Source: Massospora cicadina
Taxonomy: Eukaryota > Entomophthoromycota > Entomophthoromycetes > Entomophthorales > Entomophthoraceae
Length of the DNA: 64,000 nucleotides
Direction: 5' to 3'
Assembly (NCBI GenBank): GCA_022478985.1
Contig: JAKSZP010005268.1
Coordinates: forward strand, 248,001-312,000
Positions within the stretch are counted from its first letter, which is position 1; each line of letters opens with the position of its first letter. The notes below the pieces were generated by a model. It saw nothing but the letters and a program-made list of their open reading frames with translations, did not search any database and had not been told where the DNA came from. Shown in pieces: positions 23,025 through 33,879 of the stretch. The position numbers were made by a program, and so were the translations under genes.

Positions 23025-23985
23025 AGATTATAAAGCAAAAGATAAAATTTTAGGAAAGGATGCTTCCTTGGGTTGTGGTAACAAACTGACATTGTACTTT
23101 TTTACAACTTAATTAGAGCTTGGTATGGTCTGCACTCAACGCATCTCATGCCATTCTTGGCAGTGCTCCTATTCTTCTTTTCCTACTCGCTGCATCCTCT
23201 ATCAAGTGTGGTTCCCATGGCTTCAATCTGTGCTTAGACTATTTTAGTCCTTCTCACTAACAGTATAAACTGGTCTACTTGTATTGAACTAAGACGGGCT
23301 TCTATGACTCCTCATCAATAAAGAATTTTTTCAGCCTCCCCTATTCCTTGTTCATTCTAGATTCTTGGGCCTCTTTATGAAGGATTCTGTTTCAACCTGA
23401 ACTGATACTGCCAACCTAAATGGTCTTCATTGACTCCGTCATATTAAATCACTACAATTGTCATAGGTCTTCCCCCTTCTCCCCGCTAGACAATGGAAGG
23501 TGGTATCACTGTCAGATCCTCTCAATCATGGCAACAAAATAAAAAAATATTATATAATACATATTCTTCAATTTTCTATTTCTTTTCTCTGAGATGATTT
23601 CCTTATATAATATTTTTTTATTTCATATTTTATATCCTTCATTAACTTATATTTTTTAAATTATTTTATAACCCCTACTCAAAAATTCACTACTTTAAGT
23701 ATCTAATATGGACTCAGCACTATATGATTCACAATTTTCTTTAGCATATAGTTTTCATTCACTTACTTAGTGATAATCTCAAACAGACACAATCATAGGG
23801 CGTCCAACTTGTTTCATCTTCCAGATCCATGGGTATCACAATAGGCTACTCTATCCCCCACATGGTATTCTTTCAGTGCTGGTAAGTTCATATTGTCCAT
23901 TTTCTTCACTATGATCTTCCTTTTAAACATCATGCCAAATGTTTGTAATTATAGTTCAATCATAATATTTGCAGTAAGGTTAAGT
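23025..23985 (-). other. 3' non-coding tail of element E
   Basis: No coding frame. A TCTGCACTCAACGC block near 23130 followed by an extremely AT-rich block (23530-23690) is also present, in the same order, in the tail of F (48990-49500). This points to a conserved non-coding region between integrase and 3' LTR. Confidence 0.5.
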
Positions 23986-24640
23986 ACATGCTGACACTCA
24001 TTTCAATAGCTGGTTCCACTGTTGAATAAAAAATTAGCAGTATTAAACTTTTCATCCATATAATATCTTAAATAGTTTTCCCTGTCATTGTTTGAGTACT
24101 AGTATCATATGTGAAGTTAACTGAACTCATATAAGATCCACAAGTGGAAGTTTTACATGTTATCAATTTTTTCAGCATCATGGATAGATTTTCTTTAGCT
24201 CTCTCTACCATTCCATTCATCTCTGGGTGTTAGGGAACGTACACTACTCTTAATATTCCTATTAGTTCATTCAATCTTGGGATCATATAAGATTTAAAGG
24301 TGGTTTCATTATCACTCAATAAAACTTGTGGGCATCCATGCTGATACACTTTTTAGTCCAGTATGGATATAGCAATGCTTGTAGCAAATACTCTGCTCAA
24401 AGCCTTCATCTCAGACCATATATTTAGATGGTCTTAACAACTATGATGTACTTTACTCCCCCAGTACTAACACTTAAGTGTCCCATTAAATCTATTGACA
24501 CTGTATGCCAAGAAAACTTAGGGCGTACTAGCCAGTATCTCATCACATTCTTATGCGGATTGTGGAATTGACATTTCAAGCAACAGGCCAAAATAATCCC
24601 AACATCTTAATTAAAAATTTCCAGTGATAATATTGGCAAA
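23986..24640 (-). pseudogene. Integrase core of element E
   Basis: Minus strand. 'LSDNETTFKSYMI' (second catalytic Asp) is at about 24285-24335 and 'NGMVERAKENLSMML' (catalytic Glu) near 24180-24225. The D1 region 'SIDLMG' and 'VKYIIV' precedes at about 24440-24505, and the C-pair side of the HHCC finger lies near 24560-24590. It matches the integrases of B, D and F. Stops interrupt it. Confidence 0.75.
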
Positions 24641-24889
24641 ATGATCCATGTTATACTTAGCCCTATGCCTAATGACTATGCACAGATTGAATGATTTTTA
24701 TTACAATAATAATTTAGTGAATAAGTACCGTTTTTATAAATTGAATTGTATAGCTGTCCATTCTTCATTTTGGTTTTTCCATAACTTTCTTCAGTACAGT
24801 TTGAACACCTTAGGTTTATTCTTAAAATTTCATCAACATAGATTGGAATAAATTAATCACTTGAGGTTACACAGATTAAACAACAGTAA

Positions 24890-25340
24890 TCTTGATTATC
24901 CAGCATTCTGATGTGATGCTTCTGCTCAGCAGATATTTTTAAATCATATGCTTGAAGTTTCAGAGACCATTGTGCCATTCAATCCTCTGGTTCTTTAAGG
25001 TTATGTAATTAGCGTAAAGATGAGTGGTCAATTACAACCTTGAAGTGTGTTCCAGGTACATACTCTTTTTAATTGCTTACAGCCATAAATCACTGAAAAG
25101 CACTTGCACTCTGTCTTGGTGTAGTTTCTTTCTGCTGGCGCTAATTTTCTACTTACCTAAGCAACTGAACGCTATTCCCTATCATTATTTGATTGTCTTA
25201 AAATGGAGCTGATTGCTTTAATATGGCGTCAGTCTAAATAAATTCCCAATTGAAACTTACACAGGACAGAATAATCATCAGGTAATTTCTTAGCTCATCA
25301 AACTCTTCTTGGGCTTTCCTGATTCTACATTTTTCCTTTT
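24890..25340 (-). pseudogene. RNase H of element E
   Basis: Minus-strand pieces parallel to RNase H of B (31560-31850): the DASL-like start near 25225-25250, the 'SAERNY' box near 25120 and the 'HxSLxWLxxL' equivalent near 25000-25030. Frames are broken by stops; the call rests on colinearity with B and F. Confidence 0.55.
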
Positions 25341-25499
25341 TTTAAATCCTTAAAATGTGATTTAATAGTTCAGCAAAAACATAAAAAACCTTTAATAAAT
25401 CAGCAATAGTAGCCAACAATCTTAAGAAAGACTTGTGTGTCCAAAACGCTCTTTGAAATTTGTAACATTTTGATGGCCTTTGTCTTCTGCAGTAGCAGT

Positions 25500-26001
25500 T
25501 GCAATCTACTGGAGTTTATTACAACCTCCTTTATTCAAGCTCCTTTTTAGGAAATTGCATTTTCTTGGCTAAATCTTCGAATTTGCCATCACTAGGCGTT
25601 TGAACACTTCCTCTAAATGCTCTAGGGTGATGGTAAATGTCCTTCAGAGAATGTAGATACTATCTAGGTAATCCATAATGCAAGACTTTCTAAATCATTC
25701 AAGATATAATCCATTGTACTCTGGAAATCCACCAGTGCATTACACAATTGCTGGGGAATTCTTGTCAGCTGGTATATCCTTGTGCAGTAAATATTGCACA
25801 TTTTTCTTAATCTTCTTTTGGAAATTTTATCTGCCAATATTCTGAGAACAAATACATTGCAAAAAATATTTGGCTTCCCTAGGCGATTGAGCACATCATC
25901 AATCCTCAGCAGAAAAAATCCTTTTTAGTGATCTAATACAACTGGTGGTAATTGATCATTATGCGATTTGATCCATCCTTTTTTATTTTAATAATGATCA
26001 G
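25500..26001 (-). pseudogene. RT of element E, left part, cut by element D
   Basis: The frame 25894-25664 reads 'NRLGKPNIF' and 'CTRIYQLTRIPQQLCNA' then 'DFQSTMDYILNDLESL'. The catalytic box follows as 'DYLDSI' near 25655-25675 (YLDD changed to YLDS). Motif 1 ('KKDGSN') ends at the D insertion point. The rest of the N-terminal RT lies at 41788 onward. Confidence 0.8.
25997..26001. repeat. TSD ATCAG, left flank of element D
   Basis: Repeated exactly at 41783-41787. Confidence 0.88.
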
Positions 26002-26747
26002 TGTAGGAATCCAGCTTATTTGTGTTTGCTGGTGCTTACGCCGCTGGATCCCACAAGAGTTTTTAATAATTAATAATTAATCACTACTAAAATCTTGCTT
26101 TTTATGGTTTTTTATTGGCAGCGTGAGGAAAGAAAGGGAAAACGATCCCTTTAGATACCCAACTTATCAGTATTAAAACTGTATTAAATGTTGAGGGGAA
26201 TTTAGTAAAAGTTATGGAATAGCTTATAATAACTGAATTAGGCAATTCAAAAATGCAGCCTATCAAAACTCAGAATACTGACTTCCCTTGGCTGAATGAT
26301 GGATGGAGAATTAGCAAATGTCATTACATACCTATGTGGTAACAATTTAATAAGCTTCAGCAAATCCCCATCAGAGGAAATTATTTTACCTTGGGGGACC
26401 CCCATGATGCCTATAACAAAGGGGGGTCCCCACATAGGTGCTTGATGGGACCTGGGTGTGGCTTGGGGAGTCTCATCAAATGGACGCCCCAGGGTCTTCC
26501 TGGTGGTCAGCGACATCTGACTGCTCAATTTTATGTTTGTTTCCCGTGTAGCATCCAAAATTATGTTACCTGAGTTGTGGGGGAATCCACCAAGAATTGG
26601 CCAGGGTCTTTTGGTCAATCTCAACGTTAGTATTTAAAATTCTTTGTAGTATCTTTGCAAATTATAAAATGGCCGACATTTCCCCTTTTCAATGGATTTT
26701 GCCCCAAAACATTCTATTTTTGTAGCTGGGAGGGCTTATGTCTAACA
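26002..26747 (-). repeat. 3' LTR of element D
   Basis: Colinear with 41042-41782. Plus-strand ends TGTAGGA and CTAACA; minus-strand start TGTTAGACATAAG. Inside are TATA-like 'cctataac' and a G/C inverted repeat (gggggaccccc near 26392-26404 and ggggggtcccc near 26421-26431). Confidence 0.9.
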
Positions 26748-26763
26748 TCACCCCCCCAAGAAT
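26748..26763 (-). other. Polypurine tract of element D
   Basis: Minus-strand cttgggggggtga immediately next to the 3' LTR. Confidence 0.75.
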
Positions 26764-27055
26764 GTTGGGAGGAGGATAGGGCCATAGGAATTAGTCATGT
26801 ACCTGATTGATAGTAATCCTGGTAGCCAGGGATTTTATGGAATACTCATTGCCTCTTTTGTGGTAATAGTGAAAGGACCCTCCCAAATTAATCCAAGCCT
26901 AATGCTTCCAGGAGTGATGTGGTTATGGTAGTATTATACCATGTGAGACACTTATAATGTAGGTAAGGGGGTACAGAGATCAGTGGTAGCCTGCCCTTCT
27001 TTTGTCTCTGTTTTCTCGCTAAATTAGTCATAGCTTCAGATTGGAGTTCAATGAT
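26764..27055 (-). pseudogene. Integrase C-terminus of element D, beyond the B insertion
   Basis: Minus strand reads 'IELQSEAMTNLARKQRQKKG' from the B junction. This continues the integrase of D whose upstream part ends at 36555 with 'RELSSVHH'. A one-base shift is needed at the join. The GPF-like 'LIWEGPFTIT' near 26865-26895 marks the C-terminal module. Confidence 0.75.
27051..27055. repeat. TSD ATGAT, left flank of element B
   Basis: Repeated exactly at 36550-36554. Confidence 0.9.
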
Positions 27056-28170
27056 TGTAAAAATTTATTGGTTATGATTATTACCAGCAAATAACCCCTA
27101 TAAACTTTATTACTTTCACAGGTTCAGTTCTTGTGCAATTTGTCCATGTTGTATGATAAATGATATAAACTTTGATAATAAAATGATGACTATTATCCAT
27201 AGTTGAATGAAATTTTTAGATCTCAGCCCAATGCTTGCTCAGTGTTTCCACTCAAAATACTTGAGATGTCTCTAAATAGAAATTTTTTCCTTGTACCATC
27301 TAGCCAAATATTCTTTGAGATTCCCTTATGACAGTTTCTCCAGTTTGACACAAAGTTGGCAAAAATCCCCTATTGTTCCACTTCACCTCTGGATCCCTTC
27401 TCAGATCCTTACTCTTTCTTAAAGAGTCTCCCAATTATTGCACACAGCAATAATATCCCTGAGAAAGGATAGAACAATTAAAAGCTGATAAAGTTTAATA
27501 CTTGGGACATATACCAGATATAGGCTTCTTTTTTATTATAAGTGAATTCTAGGGAATTTATAGTGGGGATTTGGTCATCTGACCCTTGGTTGACACCCCT
27601 TCGATGAAATGGCAGCCATTGTCATTGAATCACCCATCCTCATCTTTGCAGCGATGGTATTACCATCCTGTCTAGGATTCCATCATTGGACATCCTTAAG
27701 ACCTAAAACAGAAAGATTCAGAAAATGCGTCCCTAACGTTTTCCTCCTTATCCAAGAAAACTAACAATATTTGGCAAGTGACCTGCTTAGGTAATGGGAC
27801 TTGTTACCCATTAAGGCAGCTCACAAACCAACTGATCGATTTGCTAGTTGCAGGCGGCATCATCCACCTTGCAACTTACTACTTACTTCCCAATCAGTCA
27901 GTGATGAAACCCAACAAATTCAATCAGTACACCTGATAGTTAATCACTATCAGATTCCCTATTTCATTGACAACTCTGCCCGATGAGATCTTAAGCATTC
28001 ATCCAGATCAATCCCCAATGGATATAACCAGGTGAATATCCTAAAATCCCCCAAATAGTAACTCTGAAATAAGGGTCAACCAATTTCCAAATCACCTCGC
28101 ATTAGTGAATTATCCTCTAGTGATTCCTGGTAATTTAGCAGTCTGGGAATATGGGCAAAAAGCCCCAACA
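27056..28170 (-). repeat. 3' LTR of element B
   Basis: Colinear with 35438-36549 with scattered substitutions and small indels. Plus-strand ends are TGTAAAAATTTATT and CCCCAACA, that is TG...CA on the coding strand. Confidence 0.92.
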
Positions 28171-28185
28171 CATCCCCTCTCTTGC
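28171..28185 (-). other. Polypurine tract of element B
   Basis: Minus-strand ggcaagagagggga abuts TGTTGGGG of the LTR. Confidence 0.75.
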
Positions 28186-29061
28186 CTAAATTTCCAGCGA
28201 GAAATGACCAGGGTAGGAGAACACCACTCTGGACACTCAGTCAAATACTTCATTTGCTCAAGTGGAGTATAATCATCAATACTCAATGCTACTCAGGTTG
28301 ACCTTTGGCATGCGGCTTCTTCCTCTTTCTCCTTGCTACCACCTACTCAGAGCGTAGTCTCCACAATCTACTGTCGTCCCAGGCTGATTGATTTACTCAT
28401 GATGATATCAATCCCAGGATCCAGTTTTCCCCCATCAGGGCATATGACCAACCTTCATATTAAGGATTCTTGGTCCAGCTTCCTTGATTTCCTGATTTTC
28501 TCCTCATCCTGGACAGGAGACTCTTGCTGTCAATGTTTGTTTCATGGCCCAATTAAGAATGCCTATTTTTTCGCCCTTGTTATTTTCTTCTCATAACCTC
28601 TTAGCTCTCTATAATTCTTAATTCTTCTCTGGAGAGCTTATCCCATTAAATTTGAGATTAATATTCCAAAATTGGAGCTTAATATATTGTAGAGTGCATA
28701 ATGTCATCTTCCATATAGGTCTGACATCCCCCTTCTGATCCAGCTCATATTTCAAATTCTGAGTCAAGGTACCAACAGATACTCAACAGTTTGTCTAATC
28801 AAGATATTTGGCTCTTCCCGCAGATAAGTTGGGATGTGTGACAAAACCTCTTCTATGGTCATTGAAGGAAACATACGCCTAGTCTGGCGCCAGTGGCTAG
28901 TCCTTCTTAGGAACTACTGGAAACAGTGACCAACCCTTCATAAACCAGGCAAGCAATTGTTTTGAATGAAGCACGGCTGATTCTACCTCTGTTGTCAATT
29001 TCAGAGTTGGATTTTGAAACTCTCCTGGATATAGCTCCTTTCACAGATGCGCTGAACATCA
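28186..29061. other. 3' tail of B, non-coding
   Basis: The first 400 bp resemble the tails of E and F (pattern gcttcttcctctttctccttgctacc in B against a similar pyrimidine-rich run near 49020-49065 in F). The rest has no counterpart that I can see. A plus-strand frame at 28333-28596 is open but not convincing as a gene. Confidence 0.4.
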
Positions 29062-29424
29062 TTGTTGGATGCTCCTAAAATTATGCCCTTCACTCTTGAT
29101 CAATCCTTTCTTGCTGGGTTGGACTTGCTTCCTAAGTTCCTCTTCCAACTCGTACAATACTACAAACCCACTCTCTTGGCTTATGAGCTCACCATTGACA
29201 ACAGTATTCATTTTGAGCTTCCCTACACAGAATTGAGGGCCCAATTCAACAAGGCTTTATCCCTAGTGCTGAATCCCTCCAATATTGAGAACATCCTAGA
29301 TCGGGATATCACCACTTATGCTCTTCGCTTTGCCAGCCAAGTTCTTATAAAGTTGGTCCATGAAGCTTCCATCCTCTCCCAGGTTCCATCATTCCTTCAG
29401 CTTCAGCTTCCAAGAAGCCCATAG
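29062..29424 (+). CDS. Opposite-strand ORF 1 inside element B
   Basis: An open frame of 120 codons on the + strand, antisense to B, starting at a non-ATG codon; the first in-frame Met is at about 29083. It reads, for example, 'LDQSFLAGLDLLPKFLFQLV' and 'ALSLVLNPSNIENILDRDIT'. Composition is balanced and amphipathic, unlike the AT-driven random frames around it. No family recognised. It is followed 38 bp on, in another frame, by a second frame of similar quality, so both may derive from one gene broken by a frameshift. It could be a captured host fragment or an antisense accessory gene of B. Confidence 0.4.
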   Translation: MLDAPKIMPFTLDQSFLAGLDLLPKFLFQLVQYYKPTLLAYELTIDNSIHFELPYTELRAQFNKALSLVLNPSNIENILDRDITTYALRFASQVLIKLVHEASILSQVPSFLQLQLPRSP

Positions 29425-29461
29425 TCGTCACTTGTAGGATTCTATTTGCTCCCAGCATGAC

Positions 29462-29893
29462 TTGTTCTTTTCTGGCACTTCACATTGGTATCTTCCACAG
29501 ATGGCTTTTATAGGGGGCTTTATCTGGCAACCCCCGTCCAGTATCCCTTATTTGCTGCTGGCCCATATACCCAGTGTTCTTGATGAAGCCCATCATCAAG
29601 CAGTCAAGACTAATCTTCTGGCTCTAGTACCATATCAGGATTACTTGGGGTTATTTGCTGATTGCCTCTTTCTATACTGTTGCTTCACTCCCCACTCCAG
29701 GGTTTTGCGATTGGCTTGTTCTGACATCTCAATTTCCCTTCCCCTAGTCACTTTCTTGCAGGGATCTGCGTCCTCTCAAAGAACTTGGTTTCATGTAGGT
29801 CTAGCCCTTGCTAGCATCCAATCTCACATAGATTTCAATGGGTTATCCATTCCTACAGCGATCCATCCTCCCTCCCCTCAAGAGGTGACATAA
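29462..29893 (+). CDS. Opposite-strand ORF 2 inside element B
   Basis: 143 open codons on the + strand, first codon TTG, so the true start may lie upstream or in ORF 1. It contains hydrophobic runs ('SSIPYLLLAHIPSVL', 'YLGLFADCLFLYCCF', 'ISLPLVTFLQG') and a Cys-rich patch, giving one or two possible membrane segments. It ends just before an extremely AT-rich block at 29920-30020 that also exists in E and F, suggesting that the ORFs lie in a segment added only to B. Function unknown. Confidence 0.42.
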   Translation: MFFSGTSHWYLPQMAFIGGFIWQPPSSIPYLLLAHIPSVLDEAHHQAVKTNLLALVPYQDYLGLFADCLFLYCCFTPHSRVLRLACSDISISLPLVTFLQGSASSQRTWFHVGLALASIQSHIDFNGLSIPTAIHPPSPQEVT

Positions 29894-30015
29894 GCGGAAT
29901 CATCCCCATATTTAGGATAATCAAAAAAAATAAAAATTATAAAAAATAGGTTTTTTTCTATGTGGGTTATAACCTTTTTTTCCAATATATTTTATCAATC
30001 TTTTATTTTTTCTTC

Positions 30016-30223
30016 TTTTTTAATGGGACTTGACCTTGTTTTGGTTTAATGGTCCATCTTTTTTATTTTTTCCCAAAAAATGGATCCTAGGTATTCTTAA
30101 ACCTATCAGTTTTCTATGGTTCAGAGGTCCTTTTTTTGAACTTAACCATCTAGATTGGTTCAGAGGTCCTTTTTTCAGACTTGACCTAATCATCAGGATG
30201 TAACCAACTTTATGGTTTGTCAA
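30016..30223 (-). repeat. Basic peptide repeat at the end of B pol
   Basis: Minus-strand frame with repeated 'KKGPLNQ' and 'KKGPLNHRK' and a diverged 'KKDGPLNQN'. At DNA level two close copies of 'ggttcagaggtcctttttt' start near 30118 and 30157 (period about 39 bp). It lies downstream of GPY/F where other elements have only AT-rich tail. Confidence 0.6.
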
Positions 30224-30289
30224 TCCTTTAAGAACTCTTTTTTGTTTTTTTATCCATGCATCGCTTCAAATACTTAGCATGGACTCAAT

Positions 30290-31320
30290 TTACAACTCTT
30301 CCATCCAAAAGACTCTTGATGGAGTAGGCGTCAGTTGCTACCTTAAAATAATTTCAAACGGACCCAACCACAACGTATACAGTTTCTTTTTTCTCCTGAA
30401 ACCATGCATATCACAATAGGTAACTCTTTCGCCTATTCAATATTATGCTAAGGCCAGTCAGTTCTTATCGTCCATCAATTTCACTCATATCCTTTTCTTT
30501 AAAGTCGTATCAAATACTTGCAATTGCATCTCAATCAGGATATTTGTCAATTGGTTCAATTACTGTTCAGCACTCATCCCTGATGTTAGTTCCACCACCA
30601 AATATAAAATTGGCAGCAACACGGCATTCCTCCCATATAACAACTCAAATGGCATTTTTTTCATCGCCATATGATGACTGAAATTGTAGGTGAATGTCAC
30701 TGAAATCAGATATGTTCCCCACGCGAAAGTTCTTCCTGCGACCTGCCTTCCTCAGCATCATGGCCAGTGTTCCATTCACTCATTCTACCAGCCTTTTCAT
30801 CTCTGGCCAGTAGGGTACAAGCATGACTCCTCTGATCCCCATTATCTCATTTAACCATGGGATCACATGAGACGTGAAGTTTGTCTCATTATCACTAAGC
30901 AGGACCTGCAGGTACCAGGTAAGTATACTATTTGACTAAGGATGAACTTCGCGGTGCTGGTAGCGTCTACTTTCACTGGGGCCTTTGTCTCAACCCATCT
31001 CATCAGATGGTCAATAGCAACTATTATGTACTTGACTCCCCCTGTGCTCATCATCAGCGGTCCCATCACATCAATGGACACCATATGCTAAGTAAATCCA
31101 GGGAGGACCAGTCAGTATCCAGTTGTATTCTTATGTGGCTTTTGCAGATGGCACTCCACACAAAAGCTAGATAGTCGGCAACATCATAGTTGATTGACTC
31201 CCAGTAGTAGTGCTGGCAAATATGGTCAGTTGTTTTATCAGGCCTCCATGCTCAACAACCTTATGAGTGGCTTGAACAAAAGCTTCTCTTTTCAACAGCT
31301 TTGGGAAAAGTAGCTTTATC
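30290..31320 (-). pseudogene. Integrase of element B
   Basis: HHCC start 'THKVVEHGGLIKQ' is in the frame 31367-31167. The core frame 31084-30863 has 'MVSIDVMGP', 'VKYIIVAIDHLMRWVE' and 'ATSTAKFILSQIVYL'. After a frameshift come 'LLSDNETNF' (second Asp) near 30884-30910 and 'GLVEWVNGTLAMMLRKAG' (Glu) near 30740-30795. A GPY/F-like 'LWLGPFEIIL' lies near 30355-30385. All three catalytic acids are readable, but the frame is broken at least twice. Confidence 0.88.
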
Positions 31321-31439
31321 CTGTTAATCTTAAACAATTGTCCACCCATGGTCTTGGTGTTTTCCATCGCTTTTCAAAGCGCACCTTGGATTTATTGGGG
31401 CACATTCCTGATTTCTCCGTTGACCATTCTCTGGAATAG

Positions 31440-31850
31440 CTCATCCACCTGCGGGTATACCATCTAGACCATTGGTAACCATGATAAGCCATCCACATTC
31501 TGGTGAGAAGCCCCTACTCAGTGGACAATCTAGTAATTGTAAGCCTGTAGCTTAAGTGCCCATTCGGCCAGTCATCCTTCTGGTTCTCTCAAATTATGGA
31601 GCCAATGAAATGATGAGTGGTCTAACACCACTTTGAAGTGCATTCCGTTGATGTACACCCAAAAACCTACAGGCCTAAATGACCGCAAGGCATTCCCACT
31701 CTTTTTGGTGTAATTCCTCTCAGCAGCTTAGAGTGTCCATTTCACATATGCCACTGGATGTTCGTCCCCAAGTACATATACTTGGCTTAATATGGCGCTG
31801 ATCACTGTCAATGAAGCATCAGCTTGTATAATAAACACTTGGTTGAAATT
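31440..31850 (-). pseudogene. RNase H of element B
   Basis: Minus strand: 'VFIIQADASLTVISAIL' near 31785-31835, 'DEHPVAYV' near 31745-31770, 'HWLHNLREPEGWLAEWALKL' near 31545-31605. These are the DAS start, the HPVAY box and the C-terminal WALxLQ box. Order agrees with G and D. Confidence 0.78.
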
Positions 31851-31859
31851 CAGATATTT

Positions 31860-32640
31860 CAAAGTTAAAGAATCTATTAATTGGCTAGCTCATCAAAGGA
31901 TTTCTGGGTTTCTTGATTCCATACGAATCCTTTCTTCAGATCCTTCAATAGATGGAATAAGGGTTCAGCAATTCTGGCAAAATCCCAAATAAATTTTTAT
32001 AGTATCTGACCATTCCAAGGAACACTTGGATATCTCGGACACTCTTTGGCACAGCCATCTGTTCTATGGCCTCCATCTTCTGGGCTTGTGGCTGCAATCC
32101 ATTAGAGTTCATCATGAATCCCAGATATTCATACTATTTCTTGAAGAAGTGACACTTCCTTGGTTTAATCTTCAGGTTAGCCGCGGGCAGTCTCTTGAAT
32201 ACTTCTTCAAAATGATGTAGATGGTCAGTAAACGTCCTAATGAACAAATTGATATCGTCCAAGTACACTAAGGTGCATGACAGCTCCAAATCGCTCAGTA
32301 TAGCGTCCATGACCCTCTGGACGTTGCAGGCGCACTGCATAGACCCTGGGGCATCCTTGTGGTTTGGTATAGCCCCTGCGCAGTAATAATCGTGCATTTT
32401 TCTTGCTTTTCTCTTGGCAAATCGATTTGCCAATATCCTGTGACCAGATCCATTGCAGAGAAATACTTTGCTTCTCCCAATCGATCTAGAGCATTGTCAT
32501 TTCTTGGTAGAGGGTATAAATCCTTTTTTGTAATCTTATTCAGTTTTTGTAGTCAATCACCACCCAATTAGAGCCATCCTTTTTCTTCACAATAAGAATC
32601 AGACTCACCCAAGGACTTGATGACGGAACTAGAAGACCAT
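31860..32640 (-). pseudogene. RT of element B
   Basis: The two overlapping frames 32480-32295 and 32433-32134 read 'GEAKYFSAMDLVTGYWQIDL', 'FAKRKARKMHDYYCAGAIPN' (a shifted stretch), 'LSCTLVYLDDINLFIRTF' and 'LKIKPRKCHFFKK'. The catalytic YLDD box (about 32250-32262) is intact. Motif 1 with KKKDGSN lies near 32560-32600. One frameshift between the FSAMDL and YLDD boxes inactivates it. Confidence 0.88.
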
Positions 32641-33350
32641 GCTTCACTAGCTTGCTGATTTCATCTTACACTTCTGCTTTGGCCAATTTTGACTATCAGA
32701 TTGATCTCATACTGATTGGAAGATTTTCCCTGGCGTTGACCTTATGGATCACATTTCTCGCACATCCCAAATCATGGATGTCCTGAGAGAATACTTCCCA
32801 AATCCTTTTGAACAAATTGAGCATCTCCTCTTGCTGGCCTTCCGTTAGATCAGCGAGTTGCTCTCAATCAGCCAATATGTTGATACTCTTAATTACCCTG
32901 GCCAGTAATCCCATCTCATTGAGAGTCTCAAAATCATGGAATCTCCTCAATTCAGCTGTCAGAATTAGATGAACAAACACGATGATCTGATTCTTCCTGA
33001 TCTTCATTGGTTTTCACTTAAATTTTCCAGGAGAGCTTGAATTTCTTTATGGCTCGAAATTATGATTCCAGGAGCCACCCAAGGCTCTACTCTGGATTTC
33101 TTCCAGGGGTCTACCAACCTCCCCATACAGCAGCTCAGGTACCTAAAAATGTCACCCCATATCAACTATCAACTGTGATCCCAGAGGTATGGCTTTCTCA
33201 TCCTTGATCCTCAGTAGAATTTCCCAATTCTCTAGGATTTCCGTCAGCATTTCTCATTGCTTCCACCCAGCTAAATTGGTATCAAATTGGGATAATGCCG
33301 TCATTGTATATCAAATTGATGAAATTGTTTCTTTTATTCAGCGGACTTTC
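32641..33350 (-). pseudogene. Protease-RT linker of element B
   Basis: Minus-strand remnants of the spacer between protease and RT, corresponding to the linker read in H (47930-47640) and D (39182-38901). It includes a decayed 'LLEMFKRIWEVFSQDIHDLG'-like stretch near 32770-32820 before RT. Stops are frequent. Confidence 0.5.
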
Positions 33351-33871
33351 TCAATCCTTCTGATATACCAATGATAACGTCTGACCCAATATGGTCATTG
33401 TATTATCCTCAAAGTGACATTTAACTCTGTACTTGCATAAAAATTTCGCCCCAATCAGAATGTCACAGTTCTGGTTGTCCAAAACTATTGCTGGCGCAGA
33501 TACCACCAAGGACCCAAATCGCAGTGGTAAAGCACTATACGCTCCACATGAGATTGTGGTATTAAGCTCATCTGTCCCATACTCCTTCTTGTGTTCCAAT
33601 TCAGGAGAGATCTTCATCCTCACACCATCTTGGTTGAGACAATGTTACTGGGTGCTCCACTGTCAACAATTGCCTTCACTCTTAATTGATTCACTTGTGT
33701 GTCTATATATGTACACTCAGAGTATTGTAAGATAATGTTTACTGAGTGTATAGTGGTGTTATTAGCTGAATTGAGGGTGTGAATGATTTGTGATGATAAA
33801 TAAGGAAATAATTCCCTTATTGCGCTGAGGGGGATTGACAGGTTTGCCTCATATAATTGAACTTTAGACAA
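33351..33871 (-). pseudogene. Aspartic protease of element B
   Basis: 'VKAIVDSGAPSNIVSTKMV' at about 33620-33680 holds the D-S-G active site. After a frameshift the frame 33623-33351 continues with 'SCGAYSALPLRFGSLVVSAP' and the second conserved region 'CDILIGAKFLCKY'. Upstream, 'LNSANNTTIHSVNIILQYSE' is the protease N-terminal segment also found in F. Confidence 0.86.
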
Positions 33872-33879
33872 TTCATCAG

